Source: JBBRVP01 sp038246785 (GTDB lineage Bacteria; Actinomycetota; Actinomycetes; Jiangellales; Jiangellaceae). From it: DNA of 64,000 bases. The stretch lies in contig JBBRVP010000005.1 in assembly GCA_038246785.1 (NCBI GenBank), positions 1 through 64,000 on the forward strand. The letters are read 5' to 3'. Under the pieces are notes generated by a model. It saw only the letters and a program-made list of their open reading frames with translations. It made no database searches and was not told where the DNA came from. A program made the translations under genes and the position numbers. Position 1 is the first letter of the stretch; each line of letters starts with the position of its first letter. Below are positions 46,493 through 54,825 of this stretch, piece by piece.

Positions 46493-47869
46493 ATGGCCTA
46501 CACGTCCGCGCCGGCTCACCCCGGCCCCCCTCGCGGCGCAGAGACGATCAGCGAGGTTCCCCAGGAGCGCCGGCTCGTCACCGAGCTCCCGGGGCCGCGC
46601 TCGCGCGAGCTGCTCGCGCGCCGGGAGGCCGCCGTCGCGCCCGGGGTCGGCGTGATGCTGCCGGCGTTCGTCGTCGACGCCGGCGGCGGCATCCTCGTCG
46701 ACGTCGACGGCAACAGCCTCATCGACCTGGGGTCCGGCATCGCCGTGACCAGCGTCGGCAACGCCGCCGATGCGGTCGTGGAGGCTGTGCGGGAGCAGGT
46801 GGCCCGGTTCACCCACACGTGCTTCATGGTCACGCCGTACGAGGGTTATGTTGCGGTCTGCGAGCAGCTCAACCGGCTCACCCCCGGCGCGCACGCCAAG
46901 CGGTCGGCACTGTTCAACTCGGGGGCCGAGGCCGTCGAGAACGCCGTCAAGATTGCGCGGGCGGCTACCGGACGGCAGGCCGTCGTCGCAGTCGAGCACG
47001 CCTACCACGGCCGCACCAACCTCACGATGGCGCTGACGGCGAAGTCGATGCCGTACAAGGACTCCTTCGGCCCCTTCGCGCCGGAGGTCTACCGGGTTCC
47101 GACGTCCTACCCGTTCCGCGACGGGCGCACCGGCGAGCAGGCCGCCCAACACGCCATCGACAAGATCGACAAGGAGGTCGGCGCGGGCAACGTGGCGGCC
47201 GTCGTCATAGAGCCCATCCAGGGCGAGGGCGGCTTCATCGTGCCCGCGCCGGGCTTCCTGCCGGCGCTGGCCGCGTGGTGTCGCGCGGCCGGCGTGCTGT
47301 TCGTCGCCGACGAGATCCAGACCGGGATCGCCCGCACCGGCCGCTGGTTCGCCTGCGAGCACGAAAGCGTGGTGCCCGACTTGGTCACCATCGCCAAGGG
47401 GCTGGCCGGCGGGCTGCCGCTCGCGGCCGTCACCGGGCGCGCCGAGTTCATGGACGCCGCGCACGCAGGCGGGCTCGGCGGGACGTACGGCGGCAATCCG
47501 GTCGCCTGTGCGGCCGCGCTCGGCGCCCTGCGCAGCATCGAGGAGCAGGGCCTGGTCGAACGGGCGGGCCGGATCGGCGCCGTGCTGCGGGGGCGCCTGC
47601 TTGGGTTGGCTGCCGAGCACCCCGTCATCGGGGACGTCCGCGGCCGCGGCGCGATGGTCGCGATCGAGCTCGTGCAGCCGGGAACCATCGAGCCGGCGCC
47701 CGAGGTGGCGGCCGCGATCGCGCGCCACTGCCACGCCGCGGGGGTCGTCGTGCTCACCTGCGGTACCTACGGCAACGTGCTGCGCTTCCTGCCGCCGCTG
47801 GTCATCCCGCACCGCCTGCTCGAGGAGGCGCTCGACGTGGTCGCCGAAGCGGTCGCGACGGTGGGCTGA
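46493..47869 (+). CDS. gabT: 4-aminobutyrate aminotransferase
   Basis: PLP-dependent class III transaminase converting GABA to succinate semialdehyde, feeding GabD. 458 residues: LIDLGSGIAVTSVGN, the PLP phosphate-binding GAEAVENAVKIARAATGR, VEHAYHGRT, ADEIQTGIARTG with the pyridine-binding Asp, and the Schiff-base lysine in VTIAKGLAGGLPL (near residue 301). Divergent from gabD with shared control region. No GABA permease or GntR-type regulator is adjacent. Confidence 0.9.
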   Translation: MAYTSAPAHPGPPRGAETISEVPQERRLVTELPGPRSRELLARREAAVAPGVGVMLPAFVVDAGGGILVDVDGNSLIDLGSGIAVTSVGNAADAVVEAVREQVARFTHTCFMVTPYEGYVAVCEQLNRLTPGAHAKRSALFNSGAEAVENAVKIARAATGRQAVVAVEHAYHGRTNLTMALTAKSMPYKDSFGPFAPEVYRVPTSYPFRDGRTGEQAAQHAIDKIDKEVGAGNVAAVVIEPIQGEGGFIVPAPGFLPALAAWCRAAGVLFVADEIQTGIARTGRWFACEHESVVPDLVTIAKGLAGGLPLAAVTGRAEFMDAAHAGGLGGTYGGNPVACAAALGALRSIEEQGLVERAGRIGAVLRGRLLGLAAEHPVIGDVRGRGAMVAIELVQPGTIEPAPEVAAAIARHCHAAGVVVLTCGTYGNVLRFLPPLVIPHRLLEEALDVVAEAVATVG

Positions 47870-47875
47870 GCAGCT

Positions 47876-48364
47876 GTGCCTCGGCTGTCAGCGGTGCGTC
47901 GTGTGCTGGTCGCCACGGTCGGGTCGCGCCCGGGCGCGGCCATAGCAAGCCGCGTGCTCCCGCCGGTCGACCGGTGGGTGTGGCGCGCAAGCCGCCGGCA
48001 ACGGACGCTGTCGTCGCTGCTGAGCGGGACGCCGATCGTCCTGCTGAGCACCACCGGAACACGCACCGGCCGCACCCGAACCGTCCCGCTGATCGGGCTC
48101 GACGACGGGGACGACGTGGTCGTGGTCGCGTCCAGCTTCACCGACTCGCGGGACCCGGCGTGGCTGCTCAATCTGCGCTCCACCCCGCAGGCGACGCTCG
48201 CCCGGGCCGCTCGGTCGTGGCCGGTTGTGCCCGTGGAGCTGGACGAGGGCCCCGAACGTGAGCGGCTGTGGGCGCAGGCCGTGGCGACGTACCCGCCGTG
48301 GGCCGACTACCAACGGCGTAGCCCACGGCGGTTTCCAGTCGTGCGGCTGGTGCCCGAACGCTGA
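47876..48364 (+). CDS. Deazaflavin-type nitroreductase family protein
   Basis: A 162-residue DDN-like split-barrel protein. Diagnostic are GTPIVLLSTTGTRTGRTRTVPLIGLDDGDDVVVVAS, then PAWLLNLRSTPQATL and YPPWADYQRRSPRRFPVVRLVPE. The family includes F420-dependent nitroreductases and quinone reductases; cofactor and substrate here are not demonstrated. GTG start 7 nt after gabT, so probably cotranscribed. Confidence 0.82.
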   Translation: MPRLSAVRRVLVATVGSRPGAAIASRVLPPVDRWVWRASRRQRTLSSLLSGTPIVLLSTTGTRTGRTRTVPLIGLDDGDDVVVVASSFTDSRDPAWLLNLRSTPQATLARAARSWPVVPVELDEGPERERLWAQAVATYPPWADYQRRSPRRFPVVRLVPER

Positions 48365-48546
48365 GCCGGCCCGGCCGCGCTTCCCTCGGGCCCCTGCACG
48401 AAACAGTCCGACATGACGAGGCTCACCGGAAGCATCCGGCCCTGCCGGCCGGCTCCTGCGCCACGTCTGCCGTCACGGCGATCTTGCGTGGGCCGCGTTG
48501 CCGCCGCCGATGTGGCCGGCGGGCGGAAGCTGTCGCTGCGGGCGAC

Positions 48547-49171
48547 CTACGCGCCACCGCCGGCGCCGCCAACCGGGCCGAGCAGGTGCGCCAGCTGGTC
48601 GACGACGTCGGCAGCGCCGTCTCCTGCGTCAACCGCCAGGTGGGGCACCGGCGGCGGGTCGTCGGGACGCATCCGCCCTACGAAGGCGGCGAAGTCCGCG
48701 AGCTTGCCACCGTCGCGGCGGCGGCCCCGCTGGTGGAGTCGGCGGCGCAGCGTGTCGACGTCGCAACGCACCCAGACCAGGCGGACCGGCTCGCGGCCGA
48801 GCTCGTCGACCCAGGCGGCCCACCGCTGCAGGTCGCGGATCTGGGTCGTGAACGGCGCGACGAGCAGGACCCCCGCAGCCCGAGCGGCGCACCTCGCGGG
48901 CGGCCGCAGTGAGGCCGGCGTACTCGTGGCGCTTCACGTGCGCGTCGTACCAGTCCCCCTCGCGCTCGCCGTACGGTCGGCCGTGGGCGGCCAGGACCTC
49001 GGCGACGAAGCCGCCGTACAGCGTGTCCTTGTCGAGCACCGCAGGCGCCGGACACAGCAAACCGGCCAGCGCGTTCGCCACGGTGGACTTTCCGGCGCCC
49101 GGGGGACCGGCCACCACCCAGACGGTTCCTCGCACGGTGCTCAGCATGCCGGAAGTTCCCGCACGCACCAC
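48547..49171 (-). pseudogene. P-loop kinase gene broken in a C5 homopolymer
   Basis: The first frame from 49171 has VWVVAGPPGAGKSTVANALAG with Walker A at residues 22-30, AVLDKDTLYGGF and ends its family-like part at AAREVRRSGCG. The continuation VLLVAPFTTQIRDLQRW, then LVWVRCDVDTLRRRLHQRGRRRDGGKLADFAAFV, is one base out of frame. The joint is a run of five Cs at 48870-48874 (five Gs on the coding strand); four would restore the reading frame. Family is the AAA/zeta-toxin-like small-molecule kinase group. Sequence error, genuine mutation or slippage cannot be separated here. Confidence 0.75.
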
Positions 49172-49287
49172 GACACGCTAACGCCGGCCGGTCGAGCTAC
49201 GGCACGCTCTCGAAGACCTTCGCGGCCGGCACCACCGGCGTTCCTTCCAGCGCCGGCAACCCCGGTTGGCCGTCCCGCTCCCATGAA

Positions 49288-49313
49288 TGTGAACGTTATT
49301 GTAGTTGTGAACG
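49288..49313 (+). promoter_or_regulatory. Direct-repeat operator at the HTH gene promoter
   Basis: TGTGAACG occurs at 49288-49295 and again at 49306-49313, a spacing of 18 nt that puts both copies on roughly the same DNA face. The copies flank and overlap the -35 side of the promoter in a rare AT-rich patch. Autoregulation by the downstream HTH protein is the simplest reading. Confidence 0.45.
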
Positions 49314-49325
49314 ATGGAGTAGGGT
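49296..49325 (+). promoter_or_regulatory. Promoter of the HTH-hydrolase operon (leaderless)
   Basis: TTATTG (49296-49301), an 18-nt spacer and TAGGGT (49320-49325) form a plausible promoter. Only 6 nt separate the -10 box from the ATG at 49332, so the message would be leaderless. Confidence 0.5.
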
Positions 49326-49331
49326 TTCGGG

Positions 49332-49931
49332 ATGGCCAGTGCGGATCTGCTGCTGCACCCGGTGCGGCTGAGGATCGTGCAGACCTTCCTCGACGGACGG
49401 GAGCTCACGACCGGTCAGGTCGCCGCGGAGCTGGACGACGTGCCTGCCGGCAGCGTCTACCGCCACGTGGCTCGGCTGGCGGAGGCAGGTGTGGTCCAGG
49501 TGGTGTCAGAGCGTCCCGTCCGCGGCGCCGTCGAACGCACCTACGCGCTGCGCGCGACCGCGGCGCGCATCGATCCGAGCGAGGTCGCCCGGATGTCCGC
49601 CGAGGAACACGGACAGGCGTTCCTGGCCTACGTCGCCGGCATGCTCGCAGACACCGATCGCTACCTCGCGAGCGGCGATATCGACCCGATCCGCGACGGT
49701 GCCGACTACCGGGTCGGTGCGCTGTGGCTGACCGACACCGAGTTCGCGGCGTTCCTGCGCGACCTGGCCAGTGTCGTCCAACCACGCCTCGCCCACGGCC
49801 CGGGCAGGGGGCGCCGCCGGCGTCTGCTCTACGGCGTGGTCCTGCCCGACCCGCAGAAGCCGGGCAACGCCGACGCGCCCAGCGGGAAGGCCGGAGGCGC
49901 TGCCCGCAGGCGACCGAAGCAGACGCGATGA
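49332..49931 (+). CDS. ArsR-like winged-helix transcriptional regulator
   Basis: A 199-residue protein with an N-terminal winged helix (about 1-75: LLLHPVRLRIVQTFLDGRELTTGQVAAEL, SVYRHVARLAEAGVVQVVSERPVRGAVERTYAL) of the HTH_20/ArsR group and a C-terminal part of helices (FLAYVAGMLADTDRYLASG) and a basic tail. No metal-binding Cys cluster is visible. Its stop overlaps the start of the hydrolase gene in ATGA, so both form an operon that it likely regulates. Confidence 0.8.
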   Translation: MASADLLLHPVRLRIVQTFLDGRELTTGQVAAELDDVPAGSVYRHVARLAEAGVVQVVSERPVRGAVERTYALRATAARIDPSEVARMSAEEHGQAFLAYVAGMLADTDRYLASGDIDPIRDGADYRVGALWLTDTEFAAFLRDLASVVQPRLAHGPGRGRRRRLLYGVVLPDPQKPGNADAPSGKAGGAARRRPKQTR

Positions 49932-51202
49932 CCGACACGCCGGAGGCGGTCAGCCTTGCCGTGCTGCGCCTGGCTCGAGCAGGACGGTTCGCCGACATCC
50001 ACGACTTGCTGGCGCCGCAACTGCGCGCAGTCGCGACCGCCGACGTGTTGCGGGCCGGCTGGGAGAGCGAGCTCACCCGTCGCGGCCCGGTCGCCGCGAA
50101 CGGCATGCCGGTCAGCGAACCCGGGACAGGTGGCGCGACCCTGGTCCGGATTCCCGTGACCTGCGAGCGCGGCGGGTTCACCCTGCTGGTCGTCGTCACC
50201 GGGGCGGGTCGCCTCGCCAGCCTGCAACTCGCGAGTGCCAGCGCGGCCACCCCGGCCGCTCCCTGGCAGCCACCCGACTACGCCGACCCCGAGGCGTTCG
50301 ATGAGCAGGACATCACCCTCGGCCCCGAACCCCTTGCTGTGCAAGGCACGCTGAGCCTGCCCCGCGAGCCGGCGACGGTCCCAGGCGTCGTCCTGCTTGC
50401 GGGGTCGGGGCCGCGCGACCGTGACGAGACGCTCGGCCGCAACAAGCTGTTCAAAGACGTGGCATGGGGGCTCGCCAGCCACCGAGTCGCGGTGCTGCGC
50501 TTGGACAAGGTCACGTCCGCGCACCCCGCCGCCGTCCGGGACAACCCCGATTTCACCCTCGCCGACGAGTACGTCACGCACGGCGTCGCCGCCGTGCGCT
50601 ACCTCGGCCACCAGCCGGGCATCGACCCCCACCGTGTCTTCCTGCTCGGCCACAGCCTCGGCGGCACCGCTGCCCCACGCGTCGCTGCAGCGGAGCCGGC
50701 CGTCGCCGGTCTGATCCTCATGGCCGGCGGCGCCCAACCCCTGCACTGGTCCGCCGTCCGCCAGGTCCGCTACCTCGCCTCCCTCGACCCCGCGACCGCT
50801 CCGGCAGCCCAACCGGCCATCGATTCGATGACGAGGCAGGCTCGCCTCGTTGACAGTGCTGACCTTTCCCCGTCCACTCCAGCCAGCGACCTTCCCTTCG
50901 GCGTGCCCGCGCCCTACTGGCTTGACCTGCGCTCCTACCAACCGGCCGTGGTAGCCGCGAGCTTGGGCAAGCCGATCCTCATCCTGCAAGGTGCGCGCGA
51001 CTACCAGGTGACCATCGCTGACGATCTCGCCGTGTGGAAGACGGGTCTCGCGAACCGCCAGGACGTCACCATCAGGATCTATGAGGCGGGCAACCACTGC
51101 TTCTTCAGCGGTACCGGTCCGCCCTCGCCGGCCGAGTACGAACCCGCCCAGCACGTCGATCCTGACGTGATCACCGACATCGCCGGCTGGCTATCGACCT
51201 GA
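49928..51202 (+). CDS. Alpha/beta hydrolase with DUF3887-like N-terminal domain
   Basis: A 424-residue protein. The first 110 residues resemble DUF3887 (LARAGRFADIHDLLAPQLRAVATADVLRAGWESEL), and the rest is an alpha/beta hydrolase: VVLLAGSGPRDRDET near the oxyanion hole, nucleophile Ser in FLLGHSLGGTAAPR near residue 242, Asp in LILQGARDYQV and His in EAGNHCFF. This pairing is known for hydrolases of unknown substrate beside ArsR-like regulators. The ATG overlaps the regulator stop. No signal peptide. Confidence 0.83.
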   Translation: MTDTPEAVSLAVLRLARAGRFADIHDLLAPQLRAVATADVLRAGWESELTRRGPVAANGMPVSEPGTGGATLVRIPVTCERGGFTLLVVVTGAGRLASLQLASASAATPAAPWQPPDYADPEAFDEQDITLGPEPLAVQGTLSLPREPATVPGVVLLAGSGPRDRDETLGRNKLFKDVAWGLASHRVAVLRLDKVTSAHPAAVRDNPDFTLADEYVTHGVAAVRYLGHQPGIDPHRVFLLGHSLGGTAAPRVAAAEPAVAGLILMAGGAQPLHWSAVRQVRYLASLDPATAPAAQPAIDSMTRQARLVDSADLSPSTPASDLPFGVPAPYWLDLRSYQPAVVAASLGKPILILQGARDYQVTIADDLAVWKTGLANRQDVTIRIYEAGNHCFFSGTGPPSPAEYEPAQHVDPDVITDIAGWLST

Positions 51203-51281
51203 GATCTGGCCGGGTGCGCGCCATTCTCGTCCAGGGCTCGCCGTCGAGACGACGACACGACGACACGACAAGGAGAGCGGC

Positions 51282-52169
51282 ATGGCGATGCGCTTCGGGC
51301 TGCTCGGGACCGGCTACTGGGCCGCCGAGGTGCACGCGGCCGGCCTGGCCGCAGAGCCAGGCGCCGAGCTGGCGGGGGTGTGGGGCCGCGATCCGGTCAA
51401 GGCGCGAGCCCTGGCCGAGCGATACGCGACGGACTCGTACGACGATGTCGGCTCCCTCCTGGATGACGTCGACGCGGTGGCCGTCGCGCTGCCACCCGAC
51501 ATCCAGGCTCCGCTCGCGGCCCGCGCGGCCCGGGCTGGTCGCCACCTGCTCCTGGACAAGCCGCTCGCGCTGAGCACGCGGGATGCCGTCGAGGTCGTCC
51601 GGGCGGTCGAGGGCTCCGGCGTGGCCAGTGTCGTCTTCTTCACCAGTCGATACCTGCCCGAAGTCGCGGCCTGGCTGCCCGCCGCGGCGGCGCAGCAGTG
51701 GACTGGCGGCCAGGCGACCTGGCTGGGTTCGATCTTCACTCCTGGCAATCCGTTCGCCGGCTCGCCGTGGCGGCGGGAGAAGGGAGGGCTCTGGGACGTC
51801 GGGCCGCACGCGCTGTCGATCGCGTTGGCGGTCCTCGGCCCGGTGCGCGAGGTCGCGGCCGCCGTACGCGACGACAGCGGCGCGGTGCACCTCGTACTGC
51901 TCCACGCAGGCGGGGCAGCCAGCACCGTGAGTGTGAGCCTCACCGTGCCGGAAGCCGCGCAGGGCACCTCGTTCCGGGCGTACGGGCCCTCCGGGTGGAC
52001 CGCCATGCCCGACGCAGGCTGGGAGGCGGTCCTCGCCTACCAGGAAGCACTGCGTCAGCTGATGGCCAGTTCGCGCACGGCGGCGCCACGTCACCCCTGC
52101 GACGTGCACTTCGGGCTCGAGGTCGTCGAGGTGCTCGAGCGCGCCCAGGCACTGCTGAATCAACAGTGA
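51282..52169 (+). CDS. Gfo/Idh/MocA-family oxidoreductase
   Basis: A 295-residue NAD(P)-binding protein: Rossmann GLLGTGYWAAEVHAAGL, AVALPPDIQAPLAARAARAGRHLLLDKPLAL with the family Lys (DKP), and a C-terminal sheet domain (GGLWDVGPHALSIALAVLG). Substrate is not predictable. AGGAGAG precedes the ATG. Monocistronic or loosely linked to the upstream hydrolase (79-nt gap). Confidence 0.85.
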   Translation: MAMRFGLLGTGYWAAEVHAAGLAAEPGAELAGVWGRDPVKARALAERYATDSYDDVGSLLDDVDAVAVALPPDIQAPLAARAARAGRHLLLDKPLALSTRDAVEVVRAVEGSGVASVVFFTSRYLPEVAAWLPAAAAQQWTGGQATWLGSIFTPGNPFAGSPWRREKGGLWDVGPHALSIALAVLGPVREVAAAVRDDSGAVHLVLLHAGGAASTVSVSLTVPEAAQGTSFRAYGPSGWTAMPDAGWEAVLAYQEALRQLMASSRTAAPRHPCDVHFGLEVVEVLERAQALLNQQ

Positions 52170-52277
52170 GCACCGTTCCGCGGACAACCGGGAGGCGGGC
52201 TCCGCCGTATCAGCGCCGGCCGCTTCGGCTCCTGACCGCGACGGACCGGACAGCGGTCCACACATCGGGGAGAACCC

Positions 52278-52790
52278 ATGCGCCGCACCGCCCGCCGTGC
52301 CGCTGCCGTCGCCGCCGCCGCCGCCGCAGCCGTGCTCGTCGCGGCCGCGGCCACCCACGCCGTCGGCGCAGCCGACCCGCGGCCGAGCGAGCCGCGATCC
52401 ACGCTCTACCACCTTCGGGCCATCGACCACGTTCCAGCAGCAGCGGTGCTGGTGCGGACGCCGGTACTACCCGCGGGGACCTACCTCGTCGACGCGGTCA
52501 TCGACGGGCGCTTCGGCTCGGCAGGCCAGGTCAACTGCACCGTCGACACCGAGTCGGGCGCCTCCACGGGGCTCATCGAGCGAGCCGGTGGAACGCAGCG
52601 CTTCGCTGCGGCCGGCGACCTGCACATCACCGTCTCCGCAGTCGTCCGCACGTCGCTCGAGCGGCGCATCGAGGTGTTCTGCTCGGCGTCCGGCCCCGGC
52701 CTGATCAGGCCGGACGACGCCACTCAGCTCGGCGTCACCCGGCTCGCCGGCTCGACCGTGGTGGACGTCCCCAACCTCGCGTTCGACTGA
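52278..52790 (+). CDS. Secreted protein of unknown function
   Basis: A 170-residue protein with a signal peptide (RRTARRAAAVAAAAAAAVLVAAAATHAVGA split into basic and hydrophobic parts, cleavage near residue 31). The mature part is beta-rich with two cysteines (NCTVD and VFCSASG) that could form a disulfide. No domain recognised. GGGGAG lies 8 nt before the ATG. It is 109 nt after the oxidoreductase gene. Confidence 0.65.
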   Translation: MRRTARRAAAVAAAAAAAVLVAAAATHAVGAADPRPSEPRSTLYHLRAIDHVPAAAVLVRTPVLPAGTYLVDAVIDGRFGSAGQVNCTVDTESGASTGLIERAGGTQRFAAAGDLHITVSAVVRTSLERRIEVFCSASGPGLIRPDDATQLGVTRLAGSTVVDVPNLAFD

Positions 52791-52854
52791 GCATCACCGA
52801 CCGTCGAGCGACGGTCGGCGCAGGTCCCCACACCGTGCCCGCACGAGCGGCGCC

Positions 52855-53154
52855 GCGGCGGCGGGCGATGGCGGACAGCGCCTCGAGCACGACCCGGCTC
52901 GCCAGGTCGGCGGTGACGTCGGCGGAGTCGTACGGCAACCCCCGCTCTGCGACCTCGGCCATCTCCTACGAGCGCACGCCCTGCTCCGCCAGCCTGCGCG
53001 GCCCATCGAGTCGGGCGGCCAGCGGGAGCCGAGCGCCACGTCACCGGTGTCGGCGCGCCCGGATCGCCTGCGGGCCGAAGCGCGCTCCTGTCGGGGCGAT
53101 TTGTCCCGCCATCCAGCAGGCCCCGAGCACCACCGCGTCGGCGTTGGCGTACAT
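52855..53154 (-). pseudogene. Decayed agmatinase/ureohydrolase remnants
   Basis: Minus-strand fragments resemble the two ends of an agmatinase. Positions 53154-53044 encode MYANADAVVLGACW and TGARFGPQAIRARR, like the N-terminal VAVLGVPFD...GARFGPRAIR of ureohydrolases, then a stop. Positions 52962-52855 encode AEVAERG and LPYDSADVTADLASRVVLEALSAIARRR, like the C-terminal PPYD...TA..A..V..E.LS.IA helix. An in-frame TAG (52968-52966) precedes the second piece and the metal-binding core is missing. Recognition is from motif memory only. Confidence 0.5.
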
Positions 53155-53437
53155 GCCGGGTCACGGTCGTCGTAGCGGTCCGGCCAAGGAGGGTGAGCGC
53201 CGCACCGGACCGGGCGCCCTATCGGGTCCCGGCCGGAGCTGTGTCACGACGGCCGCCCGTGGGAAGCGGGCCTCGCAGCAGGTCGTCAAGCGTCGGGTCA
53301 CCCGTCGGTTCCGCGTTCTGGCACCCGGTCGAGCCGCGGACCCATCCAGCGGGGCACGGGCTCCGAATCAGCAGTGGGCGACCACCATCGGCGGCGTCCC
53401 GGCGGCGAAGCTGAACGTGCGAGGACACCGAGCCTGC
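53155..53437. other. Non-coding stretch upstream of sigK
   Basis: After the agmatinase remnant the plus strand has no convincing coding sequence until the sigma factor. Open frames run through on both strands as is usual at this GC, but none shows family motifs or a fitting ribosome-binding site. It may contain further decayed sequence plus the sigK control region. Confidence 0.4.
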
Positions 53438-53443
53438 CAGACT
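53438..53443 (+). promoter_or_regulatory. Possible -10 box of leaderless sigK transcript
   Basis: CAGACT is followed by 6 nt and the GTG at 53450, the same geometry as other leaderless starts in this window. If the gene is autoregulated by its own ECF sigma factor the box would differ, so this is tentative. Confidence 0.3.
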
Positions 53444-53449
53444 GAGGGG

Positions 53450-54040
53450 GTGCATTCGAGCCGTTCCCCGGCGGGCCGTGGGCCGGCCGGGAACGGCGGT
53501 GCCGACGTGGGCGACCTCATCCGGCGTACGTCGCTCGGTGACGAGGAGGCGTTCGCCGACCTGTACGACGCCGTCGCCGCCCAGGTGTACGGCCTGGCTC
53601 TCCGTGTCCTCCGGGACACGGCACATGCCGAAGAGGTGGCACAGGAGGTGATGCTCGAGGTCTGGCGGACGGCCGGCCGGTACGACCCGGCGCGGGGACG
53701 GCCGCTGACCTGGATCCTCACCCTGACCCACGGGCGGGCCGTCGACCGGGTGCGGTCCCAGCACAGCGCCGCGGCGCGCGACGACCGCGCCGCCCGCCTC
53801 ACCGGCACGCCGTTCGACGAGGTGGCGGAGACGGTGGTTGCCCGCCTCGACGTCGAGCGGGTACGCGGGGCCCTCGCCGGCCTCAGCGAGCCGCAGCGGC
53901 AGGCGGTGACGCTGGCCTACTACGGCGGCTACACCCACCGCGAGGTCGCCGACCTGCTCGACGTGCCGCTCGGCACGGTGAAGACCCGGTTGCGCGACGG
54001 TTTGATCCGGCTCCGCAACACCTTGGAGGTGCGGTCGTGA
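53450..54040 (+). CDS. sigK: ECF sigma factor, SigK-like
   Basis: A 196-residue ECF sigma factor. Region 2: DEEAFADLYDAVAAQVYGLALRVL and HAEEVAQEVMLEVWRTAGRYDPARG; region 4: LSEPQRQAVTLAYYGGYTHREVADLLDVPLGTVKTRLRDGL. The PARGRPLTWILTLTHGRAVDRVR segment is characteristic of the SigK/SigL group. GTG at 53450 (leaderless) or GTG at about 53507 are candidate starts. The stop overlaps the anti-sigma gene in GTGA. Predicted to be held inactive at the membrane by the downstream RskA. Confidence 0.88.
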   Translation: MHSSRSPAGRGPAGNGGADVGDLIRRTSLGDEEAFADLYDAVAAQVYGLALRVLRDTAHAEEVAQEVMLEVWRTAGRYDPARGRPLTWILTLTHGRAVDRVRSQHSAAARDDRAARLTGTPFDEVAETVVARLDVERVRGALAGLSEPQRQAVTLAYYGGYTHREVADLLDVPLGTVKTRLRDGLIRLRNTLEVRS

Positions 54041-54774
54041 ACGACGACCTGCACCTGCTGGTCGGCGCGTACGCCGTCGACGCGCTCGAGGGTTCCGAGC
54101 GGGCCGCCTTCGAAGAGCACCTCGCCTCCTGTGCCGCCTGTGCAGAGGAGCTCGCCGACCTGCAGGACGCGGCCGCGGCGCTTGGCTCGGTCGCTGCACT
54201 CGCGCCGCCCCCGCAGCTTCGAACCCGCGTGCTCGACGCGGCTTCACAGGCGCGGCAGGAGCCGGCGCAGACAGCATCCGTCGTGCCGCTGCAGCGCAGG
54301 CGCCGCCACCCGCTGGCGTGGGTCGCCGGCGCAGCCGCGGCCGTCGTGATGCTGGTCGCAGGCGGAGCCACCTGGCGCGCGATCAGCGTCGAGCAGGAGC
54401 TGTCCCTGCTGCGCGCGCAGGCGGCCGACGTGACCGCGGTACTGGCCGCCCCGGACGCACGGACCGAATCGGCCGCCGTGGCCGGCGGAGGGCGGGGGGC
54501 GGTCGTCGTGGCCCCCTCGCAGGAGCGCGGGGTGTTCGTCGGCACCTCGCTGCCGGCCCCAGCGCCAGACCGGACCTACCAGCTGTGGCTGCTCGATGCC
54601 GCGGGCCGGGCGACGAGCGTCGGGCTGTTCCGACCGACCGGGGACGGCGACGCCACGGTGGCGCTGCCCCCGGGGGTCCTGGACGCGGCAACGGTGGGAC
54701 TCACCGTCGAGCCCTCCGGCGGGTCCCGGGCGCCGACGACCGAGCCGGTGCTCGCCCTGCCGGTTCGCCTCTGA
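54037..54774 (+). CDS. rskA: Anti-sigma-K factor RskA-like protein
   Basis: A 245-residue single-pass membrane protein. The cytoplasmic zinc anti-sigma domain has the H-x3-C-x2-C motif (H28, C32, C35 in EEHLASCAACAEEL), one membrane helix follows near 92-112 (LAWVAGAAAAVVMLVAGG), and the extracytoplasmic domain contains the RskA-type core (RTYQLWLLDAAGRATSVGLF). GTG start overlaps sigK. Release of the sigma factor would need regulated intramembrane proteolysis, for which a site-2 protease gene exists at 40127-41440. Confidence 0.87.
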   Translation: MNDDLHLLVGAYAVDALEGSERAAFEEHLASCAACAEELADLQDAAAALGSVAALAPPPQLRTRVLDAASQARQEPAQTASVVPLQRRRRHPLAWVAGAAAAVVMLVAGGATWRAISVEQELSLLRAQAADVTAVLAAPDARTESAAVAGGGRGAVVVAPSQERGVFVGTSLPAPAPDRTYQLWLLDAAGRATSVGLFRPTGDGDATVALPPGVLDAATVGLTVEPSGGSRAPTTEPVLALPVRL

Positions 54775-54825
54775 GGCGCGCAGGGGCGTCTCACCGCGGG
54801 CGAGCGCTTCGGTGCCCGCTGGGCC

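Noticed and set aside
48413..51202. A 929-codon plus-strand frame
   Set aside because: Only the part from 49928 is a gene (hydrolase); upstream it reads the antisense of the kinase and an off-frame of the HTH gene.
51698..54040. A 780-codon plus-strand frame ending as the sigma factor
   Set aside because: The sigma factor family begins near 53450; upstream codons have no similarity and run through other genes.
53219..54277. A 352-codon minus-strand frame opposite sigK
   Set aside because: It lacks any recognisable domain and is explained as the antisense of sigK and rskA.
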